A DNA stretch of 9,909 bases from Candidatus Thorarchaeota archaeon (GTDB lineage Archaea; Asgardarchaeota; Thorarchaeia; Thorarchaeales; Thorarchaeaceae), in the NCBI GenBank assembly GCA_004524595.1, contig SDOA01000135.1:1-9909 (forward strand). The letters run 5' to 3'. Position 1 is the stretch's first letter. Each line of letters begins with the position of its first letter. Below, piece after piece: positions 1 to 6,490 of this stretch. A program made the translations under genes and the position numbers. The notes below the pieces were generated by a model that saw nothing but the letters and a program-made list of their open reading frames with translations, did no database searches and was not told the DNA's origin.

Positions 1-545
1 CTATTGGTCTTGCAACAGCAAAGATTGTAGAGATGATGGAAAAGGATGACAGCGATCCAGAAGTCGCCTCTGCTATCATGGCATTCAAGAGTGTTGTGGA
101 TGCAAAGTGGAGCTTTGATGACAAGGTCTTAGCCTTTAAGAAAGACACTATACATTCAGAAGAGCCAATACCAGGAGCACCTAAGAAAAAATACGTTTCT
201 GAGCCAGAGCCTGAACCCGTACTTACTGCTGAAACCATCGGAGAAACACCAGTAAGGCCTCAACCAACACATCACGCACCGCCAGAGATACGGCCAACGA
301 TGACACTTGCAGAGAAAAAGGCAGCATATCTCATGATGTCAATCATGAAGAACTCCGACATTGTATACACTGAAAAGATCGAGAGGGCTGGCACTCAGGG
401 GCTCAAAATAGAAGTACCTGGAGTCATGGTCATTGAGGCAATGATGAAAGGGAACGATCTGAGTATCTCCCCGGGCGATTTTGGAGGGTCAGAAGCCGCA
501 CAAAAGATCAAATCAGAATTTATTGGCCTTATTAAAACGCTATAA
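1..545 (+). CDS. Unrecognised protein, C-terminal part (5' end outside window)
   Basis: The reading frame is open from the left edge (codons from position 3) to the TAA at 543-545, so the first visible ATG at 33 is probably internal and the gene is 5'-truncated. About 180 residues are visible in three parts. First is a helical, charged stretch of about 50 residues (IGLATAKIVEMMEKDD onward). Next is a low-complexity Pro/Glu/Thr linker (…EPEPEPV…, …PQPTHHAPPEIRP…). Last is a compact domain of about 80 residues starting at MTLAEKKAAYLMMS and ending SEFIGLIKTL. The linker suggests two folded domains joined by a flexible tether. I do not recognise either domain and assign no function. There is no signal peptide or membrane segment in the visible part. 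It ends 36 bp before the stop of the convergent acetyltransferase gene. Confidence 0.8.
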   Translation, partial: IGLATAKIVEMMEKDDSDPEVASAIMAFKSVVDAKWSFDDKVLAFKKDTIHSEEPIPGAPKKKYVSEPEPEPVLTAETIGETPVRPQPTHHAPPEIRPTMTLAEKKAAYLMMSIMKNSDIVYTEKIERAGTQGLKIEVPGVMVIEAMMKGNDLSISPGDFGGSEAAQKIKSEFIGLIKTL

Positions 546-564
546 TCTTTATCCATTCAAATTT

Positions 565-593
565 GCTGCAGGATTGGTTTTTCAACCTGCAGC
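565..593. terminator. Hairpin in the convergent gene junction, possible bidirectional terminator
   Basis: A perfect 8-bp inverted repeat lies here: GCTGCAGG at 565-572 pairs with CCTGCAGC at 586-593. Beyond a bulged A (573), TTG (574-576) can pair with CAA (583-585), leaving a GTTTTT loop. It spans the 36-bp gap between two converging genes and covers the last codons and stop of the acetyltransferase. Its position suggests a role in transcript 3'-end formation or stability for both genes. No long T-run follows the stem on either strand, and archaeal termination usually depends on T-tracts rather than hairpins, so the terminator role is inference. Confidence 0.4.
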
Positions 594-1343
594 TTCTCCT
601 GATTTTCCTTCGAAGTCTCTATACCAATAATTGTATGCAAACGAGAATCCAAGTTTTTGGTATAATTGCTTTGCTGGAAGGTTGTTTGTTTCAACCTGAA
701 GATATGCCTTCTTAGCACCAAAGGTCTGAGCCCATATTCCTAATTGTTTGTGTACTGCAGTGGCAGCCCCGAGATGCCGTCTATCTGGGTGGGTAGCAAT
801 GTTGAATATACCTAACCAGTCACCTTCCACAACTCCGTAACCAACCGCTGCAATTTCATCATCAATCTGTGCAAAAGCAAATATCTTTGGCTGCAAGGTT
901 CGTTCCATAATGGCCTTCCTGATGGGAAAAGTTGAGGGATCGTGATTGGTACCTCTGTTGTATGTATCAATCCATTTTTCGAACAAATCATTAGTTGTTG
1001 CAGTATATACTTTTGTTTCAGGTGCCAGGAAAGATGTAATTGGAGAGGTCCATATCTCTACTTGAAGTCCAAAAGTGAACCCCCTATGCTCAAGTGTGGA
1101 ATCCAAGTCATGTGGGGGGCTCGCTTCAGTAATTTGGAACCGCGGAACCAAATCCCTACAACTATAGAAATCAATGACAGAATCTATTGCGAAATCAAGA
1201 GGGATGTTCTGTGATGTGATAGGTAGGACACTGTTTGCTCGGCGAGTCACTCCATGGTCAGCTCGTAAAATCCAGCCTCCTAATCGAAGCCGCTCCCTAG
1301 CAACCCAAGCATTATGACCTACTAGTTCAAGCTCGTTGATCAT
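582..1343 (-). CDS. GNAT-family N-acetyltransferase
   Basis: This is a predicted acetyl-CoA-dependent N-acetyltransferase; the acceptor is unknown and the protein should be cytoplasmic. From the ATG at 1343 it is 253 residues. The N-terminal part has the GGWILRADHGVTRRANSV signature seen in a subgroup of two-part GNAT proteins. The C-terminal part has the core GNAT fold: strand IFNIATHPDRR, then the acetyl-CoA pyrophosphate loop (RRHLGAA), then helix TAVHKQL, and finally LQVETNNLPAKQLYQKLGF, the usual last strands with the conserved LYxKxGF. The frame stays open to a GTG at 1415 (277 residues). I prefer ATG 1343 because proteins of this subgroup generally begin shortly before the xxELxxxxAW segment and the upstream GTG has no ribosome-binding site. 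It is transcribed divergently from galT, and its stop lies inside the junction hairpin. Confidence 0.88.
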   Translation of the reverse strand: MINELELVGHNAWVARERLRLGGWILRADHGVTRRANSVLPITSQNIPLDFAIDSVIDFYSCRDLVPRFQITEASPPHDLDSTLEHRGFTFGLQVEIWTSPITSFLAPETKVYTATTNDLFEKWIDTYNRGTNHDPSTFPIRKAIMERTLQPKIFAFAQIDDEIAAVGYGVVEGDWLGIFNIATHPDRRHLGAATAVHKQLGIWAQTFGAKKAYLQVETNNLPAKQLYQKLGFSFAYNYWYRDFEGKSGEAAG

Positions 1344-1399
1344 TGTGTGATGCAATTGATTGTTACCTCGAAAGATTCTGTAAATTTCATGATTCGGTA

Positions 1400-1410
1400 C
1401 GAATTTAACG
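1400..1410 (+). promoter_or_regulatory. Weak candidate TATA element for the gal cluster
   Basis: The AT-rich stretch CGAATTTAACG is centred about 35 nt upstream of the galT ATG. That would suit an archaeal TATA element feeding a transcript with a very short leader; galT has no convincing Shine-Dalgarno sequence, which fits this. The match to a TATA consensus is poor and it lies in or next to the 5' end of the divergent acetyltransferase gene, so this is a tentative call. Confidence 0.2.
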
Positions 1411-1439
1411 AACACGATACGAGCATATGTTGAGTTTTC

Positions 1440-2372
1440 ATGAGTACACTACGATGGAATCCAATGCTAGGCGAATGGGTGATTGTTGCTCCAAAGCGAG
1501 CAGATAGACCGTTTCAAGATTCATCCATAGAATGTCCATTCTGCCAGCAAAACGAGGGTGATTGGAAAGTTCTCACTGTAGAAAACAAGTATTCAGCACT
1601 CGACCCCACAATTGGAGTTCTTCCTCTCGATGAAGAATATGTAATGGAAGCACCAGCTCACGGTCATTGCAAAGTCATTATTCTATCGCCGAACCATGAA
1701 GAACAACTCGAAAAGATGGATGAAAAACAGGTCGAGTGTGTACTTAGAGAATATCTTAGAGTCTTCAAGGAGTTGGATAATGAGAGAGGAATCAAGTACA
1801 TTTTCGAATTTGAGAACAGAGGAAAATCAATCGGTGTCAGTCTAGACCATCCACATGCACAGGTCTATGCACTTCCATTTATTCCCACACGGATTAAACT
1901 GGAATTGAAACAATTCAAAGAAAAATGGAAGAATGAAGAGAAGTGTCTTGTCTGTGAGATTCTTGAAAACGAACTCAAGACACAGACCAGTCGTATAATC
2001 AAAGAGACTACACATTATGTATCTTTTGTTCCCTTTTTTGCACGAGTGCCATATGAAGTGCATATCTATCCAAGAGAACATGTTGCAAGTTTAATAGAGC
2101 TTGAAGACAGGTTGTTAGAGCTCGGGCAGGTGGTACAAGATGTAATTCGAAGATATTCACAAATCTTTGATCAGACAGCCTATGTCATGGCATTCCACAC
2201 ACGTCCAACAAGTGGAGACCATCCATATTGGCATTTTCATATTGAACTCTACCCACCGTGGAGGGATCGTTCAAGATTGAAGTATTTGGCAGGTTTAGAA
2301 ACGGGAGCTGGAGTATACACAAATGATTCTAACCCAGAGGATGTTGCAGTTGAGTTGAGGGATGTACTTTGA
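1440..2372 (+). CDS. galT: Galactose-1-phosphate uridylyltransferase
   Basis: This enzyme transfers UMP from UDP-glucose to galactose-1-phosphate, giving UDP-galactose and glucose-1-phosphate, the second Leloir step. The 310-residue protein has both halves of the duplicated HIT-like fold. The N-terminal half starts RWNPMLGEWVIVAPKRADRP and carries a zinc-type CPFC pair (Cys32, Cys35). The nucleotide-contacting segment FENRGKSIG (124-132) precedes the active-site triad HPHAQ (137-141), in which His139 is the expected uridylylated nucleophile. The C-terminal half has a second CLVC pair (Cys169, Cys172), PYEVHIYPREH, and the HFHIELYPP metal motif (His265, His267), then the typical ending TNDSNPEDVAVELR. 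It is somewhat shorter than the E. coli enzyme (about 348 residues) but complete. It begins 96 bp from the divergent acetyltransferase start and shares 4 bp with galK, implying translational coupling. Confidence 0.96.
   Translation: MSTLRWNPMLGEWVIVAPKRADRPFQDSSIECPFCQQNEGDWKVLTVENKYSALDPTIGVLPLDEEYVMEAPAHGHCKVIILSPNHEEQLEKMDEKQVECVLREYLRVFKELDNERGIKYIFEFENRGKSIGVSLDHPHAQVYALPFIPTRIKLELKQFKEKWKNEEKCLVCEILENELKTQTSRIIKETTHYVSFVPFFARVPYEVHIYPREHVASLIELEDRLLELGQVVQDVIRRYSQIFDQTAYVMAFHTRPTSGDHPYWHFHIELYPPWRDRSRLKYLAGLETGAGVYTNDSNPEDVAVELRDVL
2357..2361 (+). promoter_or_regulatory. Ribosome binding site favouring the galK TTG start
   Basis: GAGGG lies 7 nt before the TTG at 2369, which is good spacing. 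It is 16 nt from the later in-frame ATG at 2378, which is too far. It sits inside the end of galT, so galK translation is probably coupled to galT. Confidence 0.5.
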
Positions 2373-3541
2373 GTCTCATGTTCCCTGAGATACTCATTGA
2401 TGCGGTCCATCAGGTTCTAGAAGATGAAGTAGGGCCGTTATTCGGAGTAAGAGCACCTGCAAGAATTGAGATACTTGGAAACCATACCGACTATAATGGT
2501 GGGTTAGTATTAGCCACAACGATAGACCGGTTCATCTGGGCTATTGGCACACTTAGTGATGATGCAAGATTCTATTCAATCGAATTCAATGAAACAATCA
2601 AGTTCGATTCAGAAAATCAGGCTTCCTTTGATAGTAACAGCTGGAGCAATTATGTACGAGGTGTCTATTGGGCATTCAAACGGAGAAACCACGCAGTTAG
2701 GGGAATAGCAGGGGCAATTCATGGAAACATACCTCTAGGAGCTGGTCTGGGTTCTTCAGCAGCTTTGCAGGTAGCATTAGTAAATATAATCACACAGGCA
2801 AATAATCTAAAGATACATCCAAAATCACGAGCCATGTTAGCCTTTGAGTCTGAACGATTATTCTGTGGAATATCATGCGGAGTGATGGACCAATTTACCT
2901 CACAGCTAGGAAAACCCAATTCTCTACTTGGAATTCATTGTAGTAGTCTACTGACACAAGATATTGCCATTCCAGCAGGAGTCTCATTCATAGTGGTCAA
3001 TTCAATGGTTTCTCGAGACTCGAGTGCAATATTGAACGAGAGAAGAGAAGAGGCTCAAAAGGCACTTCTTATTCTTCAAGAGGCTGGATGGGGTGTTCCA
3101 TCATTATCAGAGATTGTTGCTGAGGATCTGAATACCGTTTCTGAAATGCTTGATGAAAAATTATTGAATCGTGTTACACATATTATTAATGAGAACCAAC
3201 GAGTTCGAGAAGGTATCAGTCTTCTCCAGCAGAAACAGGTGAATGAATTTGGAAAATTGATGATTGAGTCACATACTAGTTCGAGAGACCTGTATGAAGT
3301 GTCACATCCAAATCTTGAGACCCTTATGGAGATTTCCCAGAGATTCGAAGCAAATCTTGGTTCCCGATTAACAGGAGCTGGGAGAGGTGGCAATTTGGTT
3401 ATACTTTCAAAGACAAAGGATACCGAGAGTTTAGCTAATGAAATCACAAAGGAATATGAAACAGAGACTGGACTGCTAGCAGAAACCTCAATTTGCACTA
3501 TACCTGGAGGAGTGACTGTAGAGGGACTTCAAAAGCTTTGA
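2369..3541 (+). CDS. galK: Galactokinase-family GHMP sugar kinase
   Basis: This enzyme is predicted to phosphorylate galactose at C1 using ATP, supplying GalT. At 390 residues from TTG 2369 (387 from ATG 2378) it has normal galactokinase length. Visible motifs, in order, are the sugar-binding signature RIEILGNHTDYNGG (32-45), the ATP-binding loop PLGAGLGSSAA (122-132), the catalytic-Asp motif CGVMDQF (Asp174), the NERREEAQKA helix (223-232), HTSSRDLYEVSHPNL (302-316), and GHMP motif 3 GAGRGGN (336-342). Two positions are unusual. Textbook galactokinases have GEH where this has GNH, and FGGC where this has RGGN. I recall GNHTDYN variants in some galactokinase relatives, so the enzyme is probably active, but another hexose or N-acetylhexosamine substrate is possible. 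The 4-bp overlap with galT strongly supports the galactose pathway. It belongs to the cluster galT-galK-Vps62-like. Confidence 0.92.
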   Translation: MSLMFPEILIDAVHQVLEDEVGPLFGVRAPARIEILGNHTDYNGGLVLATTIDRFIWAIGTLSDDARFYSIEFNETIKFDSENQASFDSNSWSNYVRGVYWAFKRRNHAVRGIAGAIHGNIPLGAGLGSSAALQVALVNIITQANNLKIHPKSRAMLAFESERLFCGISCGVMDQFTSQLGKPNSLLGIHCSSLLTQDIAIPAGVSFIVVNSMVSRDSSAILNERREEAQKALLILQEAGWGVPSLSEIVAEDLNTVSEMLDEKLLNRVTHIINENQRVREGISLLQQKQVNEFGKLMIESHTSSRDLYEVSHPNLETLMEISQRFEANLGSRLTGAGRGGNLVILSKTKDTESLANEITKEYETETGLLAETSICTIPGGVTVEGLQKL

Positions 3542-3574
3542 TGTATCCCGTACCATTCATATTGTCGAGTTGGC

Positions 3575-3580
3575 GAGGAG
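3575..3580 (+). promoter_or_regulatory. Ribosome binding site fixing the start of the Vps62-like gene
   Basis: GAGGAG sits 7 nt before ATG 3588 and only 4 nt before GTG 3585. The alternative in-frame TTG at 3570 lies upstream of this site and is therefore unlikely to be the start. Confidence 0.65.
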
Positions 3581-3587
3581 TATTGTG

Positions 3588-4301
3588 ATGAACCTAGAAA
3601 AAGTAGTCTTTGATTATGCTCCAATACTCAATTTTCATCCAGATGAAGGAAATTTCTGCTGCTTCCCATCAGATGCAGAAGAGATCTATCAGAGGTTTCA
3701 TCACAACTGGGCAGAGTTTCGTGAAGATAAATCTCCGAGAGAGATAAGCCCAACTACCCCAAGTTATTATGAGACCTGGTGCGATGATGAGATGATTCAG
3801 ATTCGCTACTGGTTTTGGTACAAATACAATGATTTTCCAAAAGCACCATTTGGAATAGGCAAACATGTTGGTGACTGGGAACATGTCGAAGTGAGACTGT
3901 ATGATGGTACGTCTCCAAATGATGCCATCTGGTTTCTCTCAAATCATTTAGAGGCCCGGATTACTTCATTTGGACTAACACTGAAGAATATACGTCCAGA
4001 AACACCATTGCTTGATGGAACTCATATACGAGTATGGGTAGCCCTAGGATCGCATGCCAATTATCCTTCACATACAAGTACCCCGAGATGTTATGGCAGG
4101 ATCATCTGCGACAGAATCAGAGATAATGGAGAAATCTGGTACACTGAACACGGATTAAAACCACTTGATAAGACTAATTTTCGTGACTTTGAAGGGAGAT
4201 GGGGAGATGAGAGGTCTCCACGGAGTCCTTTGAATGAATATAATAATAGATGGCGGAATTATCCCAATATCGAGCCGGATATCTACTCCACTGATTTATG
4301 A
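3588..4301 (+). CDS. Vps62-like protein of unknown function
   Basis: The protein is 237 residues from the ATG chosen by its GAGGAG site. It matches the Vps62/plant DUF946-like pattern: an opening YAPILNFHPDE (10-20), the aromatic strand RYWFWYKYND (73-82), GKHVGDWEHVEVRL (91-104), VWVALGSHANYP (149-160) and a late FEGRWG (201-206). The repeated Asp/His/Trp motifs (GDWEH, GSHANYP) suggest a binding or catalytic pocket, but the biochemical role of this family is not established. No signal peptide or membrane segment is seen. It follows galK by 46 bp on the same strand, so it may be co-transcribed with the gal genes; a link to sugar metabolism is inference from position only. Its last 19 bp overlap the 3' end of the convergent methyltransferase gene. 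Confidence 0.85.
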   Translation: MNLEKVVFDYAPILNFHPDEGNFCCFPSDAEEIYQRFHHNWAEFREDKSPREISPTTPSYYETWCDDEMIQIRYWFWYKYNDFPKAPFGIGKHVGDWEHVEVRLYDGTSPNDAIWFLSNHLEARITSFGLTLKNIRPETPLLDGTHIRVWVALGSHANYPSHTSTPRCYGRIICDRIRDNGEIWYTEHGLKPLDKTNFRDFEGRWGDERSPRSPLNEYNNRWRNYPNIEPDIYSTDL

Positions 4302-4804
4302 TTAGGATTCCAAGGAGATAGTCTAGGAATCCATCGAGGTACGTTCTCTTTGTAGAGGAGATATTCCTCACCAAATCTTTTGTGTAATCTTGGTTCTTCA
4401 GAGAATATGAAATAAAAGTGATTTCCGATTAAGAAAATAAGGCCCCAGAGTAGGATAGCCCAAGAGGAGAAGATTAATCCTTCTCCAATGATGACAGATA
4501 TCACTCCAGAGATCATCGGATTACGTGTCCGCAGATAGATTCCAGTCATGACAAGGTTTTGAGTAGGTGCCCATGGAGCTAGAGTTCCTTTTCCTAGTTG
4601 GTAGAACATTTTGATAGTGACAACCATCAACCAGACCCCAATAAGAAGAAGAAATGCACCTGTAAGTAACAGAATGCTATTACACGTGGAGGATATTTCC
4701 CAACTTATTCTTGCATCACGTGCGACCAATAATAGAATCATGGGAATAAGAATTAACGCAGCAAGAGGAAGCATAAATGCACTAATGTGGTCTCGGAATC
4801 TCAA
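4283..4804 (-). CDS. Integral membrane methyltransferase, ICMT/PEMT-like
   Basis: This is a predicted SAM-dependent methyltransferase embedded in the membrane, 173 residues long. Hydrophobic segments lie at about 9-29 and 42-66, with a helical hairpin at about 97-133. The family signature is the C-terminal cofactor region: GTLAPWAP (73-80), then GIYLRTRNPM (88-97, equivalent to the RxxRHPxY type motif with Asn in place of His), then EEPRL…FGEEYLLYKENVPRWIPR (136-161). Relatives methylate isoprenylcysteine, phospholipids or other small lipids; the substrate cannot be read from sequence. The start is TTG at 4804, supported by a GGAGGA 7 nt upstream; the next candidate, ATG at residue 11, falls within the first membrane segment. 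It follows nadB by 25 bp on the same strand, and its tail overlaps the Vps62-like gene on the other strand. Confidence 0.88.
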   Translation of the reverse strand: MRFRDHISAFMLPLAALILIPMILLLVARDARISWEISSTCNSILLLTGAFLLLIGVWLMVVTIKMFYQLGKGTLAPWAPTQNLVMTGIYLRTRNPMISGVISVIIGEGLIFSSWAILLWGLIFLIGNHFYFIFSEEPRLHKRFGEEYLLYKENVPRWIPRLSPWNPNHKSVE

Positions 4805-4811
4805 AGGGCAG

Positions 4812-4817
4812 TCCTCC
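4812..4817 (-). promoter_or_regulatory. Strong ribosome binding site for the TTG-started methyltransferase
   Basis: On the minus strand this reads GGAGGA, 7 nt before TTG at 4804, and lies in the 25-bp gap after nadB. It supports a non-ATG start and independent initiation within a shared nadB transcript. Confidence 0.65.
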
Positions 4818-4829
4818 AGAAACGTGATG

Positions 4830-6416
4830 TTATTCCACAGGAGTATATCCTTTTTTCATGATGGTGTCGACGATCTGCGTCGACTTATCTGGAAAGTCTT
4901 TATTGAAATGAGCCCCACGACTCTCTTTTCTCATTCTTGCCATCTTTATGATCAATTCCGCGACAAGTGCAATATTACGTAACTCTACGAGATCAGGAGT
5001 AATAATGAAATCCCAATAGAATTGATTGATTTCTCGTGTGATGAACTCAATCCGATTTCTTGCTCGAATCAATCGCTTATTTGAACGAACTATACCAACA
5101 TAATTAATCATGATGCGGCGTATCTCATCCCAGAGATGTGAGATTGCTACTAATTCATCAGGATCGGTAGCCTCACCAGGGTCCCAGGGTGGTATTTCCG
5201 TTATTGTATGTTGAGAATTGATTTCTTCAATGGCAGAGATCGATGCATTATGTGCCAAAACAGTTGCCTCAAGCAGTGAGTTTGATGCCAATCTATTTGC
5301 ACCATGAAAACCACTACAGGCAGTTTCACCAATAGCATAGAGACCCTGTACATCTGTTCTTCCGTTGATATCTACTTTGACTCCCCCCATCATATAGTGA
5401 GCTGCCGGAACAACGGGGATTGGTTGTTTAGTCATATCGACTCCAGCAGTCAGACAGGTCTCATATATCTGTGGAAATCTATCACGAACATAGTCTGAAT
5501 CTTTGAATGAAATATCTAACCAGACATGGTCAGCACCTGTTCGTTTCAGCTCGTTGTCTATAGCTCTTGCAACAACATCCCGAGGTGCCAACTCAGCGTC
5601 TTCATGATATGATGGCATGAATCTAGTTCCATCAGGACCTAGCAATAGTGCACCTTCTCCTCGTAGAGCTTCGGATATCAAGAACGACCGTACTTTGTGG
5701 TGATAAAGGAGTGTTGGATGGAATTGGACCATTTCTAAATTCATCACGCTGGCACCAGCACGAAATGCCATCGCAATGCCATCACCAGTTGCTACGTCTG
5801 GATTGCTAGTATAGAGAAAGACTCTCCCAGCACCACCAGTTGCAAGAATTGTGGTCTTCGCAGAGAAGCGTTCAACCTCATTCGTATTGATATCAAGAAC
5901 ATATGCACCATAGACCCTATTATTCCAGACATAGAGATTTACAGCCATATGATTCTCAAAGACCTTGACATTCTCAGCCTGTCCAATTTGGTGAATGAGA
6001 GCCTGTTGAATATCTTCTCCAGTATGATCTTTGACATGTAGTACGCGTCGTTTGCTATGTCCACCCTCAAGCCCCAAATCATATTCTCCTGCATCATTAT
6101 CTCCTGAAAATCCAACCCCAAGGTCTATCAGTTCAGTAATACGTGCAGGACCATCCGTGATGATAGCTTTCACAATATCAGGATGGCATAGACCATTACC
6201 CACTCTCATTGTATCTTGTACATGAAGAGCGACTGAATCTTCTGGAGATACGACAGCTGCAATCCCTCCCTGAGCATAAGTTGTTGATGAGTCTGTGATT
6301 CTTCTCTTTGTCAAGATATTGACTGTGCCATGTTTTGAAGCATTCAGTGAAAAGAGTAGACCTGATAGCCCACTGCCAATAACAAGAAAATCTGAGGAAA
6401 AGACTGTATCTGTCAT
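4830..6416 (-). CDS. nadB: L-aspartate oxidase
   Basis: This FAD enzyme oxidises L-aspartate to iminoaspartate, the first step of de novo NAD synthesis, normally passing the product to quinolinate synthase (NadA). The protein is 528 residues, typical for NadB. Visible motifs are the dinucleotide-binding GSGLSG (14-19), the FAD-contacting SSTTYAQGGIAA (43-54), HVKDHTGEDI (127-136), the second FAD motif TTILATGGAG (188-197), QFHPT (His233), ELAPRDVVARA (275-285, with the catalytic-type Arg279), PAAHYMMGGV (His340), GLYAIGETACSGFHGANRLA (358-377) and the C-terminal MRKESRGAH…DFP. These features separate it from fumarate reductase/succinate dehydrogenase flavoproteins, especially as no iron-sulfur or cytochrome partner is adjacent. 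ATG 6416 is supported by a near-ideal GAGGTGA. The methyltransferase gene follows. No nadA or nadC lies in this window. Confidence 0.96.
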   Translation of the reverse strand: MTDTVFSSDFLVIGSGLSGLLFSLNASKHGTVNILTKRRITDSSTTYAQGGIAAVVSPEDSVALHVQDTMRVGNGLCHPDIVKAIITDGPARITELIDLGVGFSGDNDAGEYDLGLEGGHSKRRVLHVKDHTGEDIQQALIHQIGQAENVKVFENHMAVNLYVWNNRVYGAYVLDINTNEVERFSAKTTILATGGAGRVFLYTSNPDVATGDGIAMAFRAGASVMNLEMVQFHPTLLYHHKVRSFLISEALRGEGALLLGPDGTRFMPSYHEDAELAPRDVVARAIDNELKRTGADHVWLDISFKDSDYVRDRFPQIYETCLTAGVDMTKQPIPVVPAAHYMMGGVKVDINGRTDVQGLYAIGETACSGFHGANRLASNSLLEATVLAHNASISAIEEINSQHTITEIPPWDPGEATDPDELVAISHLWDEIRRIMINYVGIVRSNKRLIRARNRIEFITREINQFYWDFIITPDLVELRNIALVAELIIKMARMRKESRGAHFNKDFPDKSTQIVDTIMKKGYTPVE

Positions 6417-6422
6417 GCTGAA

Positions 6423-6429
6423 TCACCTC
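6423..6429 (-). promoter_or_regulatory. Near-consensus ribosome binding site of nadB
   Basis: The minus strand reads GAGGTGA, ending 6 nt before the nadB ATG at 6416. It is a long complement to the 16S rRNA 3' tail and the best such site in the window, so it fixes the nadB start. Confidence 0.8.
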
Positions 6430-6490
6430 GTTTCAAGGGATTGTCTGATACTCATAAGGCTTCTTGAAGCAAGTAGGAAGACATTAACCT

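Noticed and set aside
942..1214. Plus-strand open frame of 90 codons opposite the acetyltransferase
   Set aside because: It lies antisense to a gene with clear GNAT motifs, and its translation is Cys-rich and low in family-like pattern: a shadow frame.
3076..3498. Minus-strand open frame of 140 codons opposite galK
   Set aside because: Fully antisense to conserved galK motifs; the Ser/Phe-rich translation is typical of reverse-frame reading.
4611..4982. Plus-strand open frame crossing the methyltransferase-nadB junction
   Set aside because: It overlaps the coding parts of both genes and both of their conserved ends; no family-like sequence.
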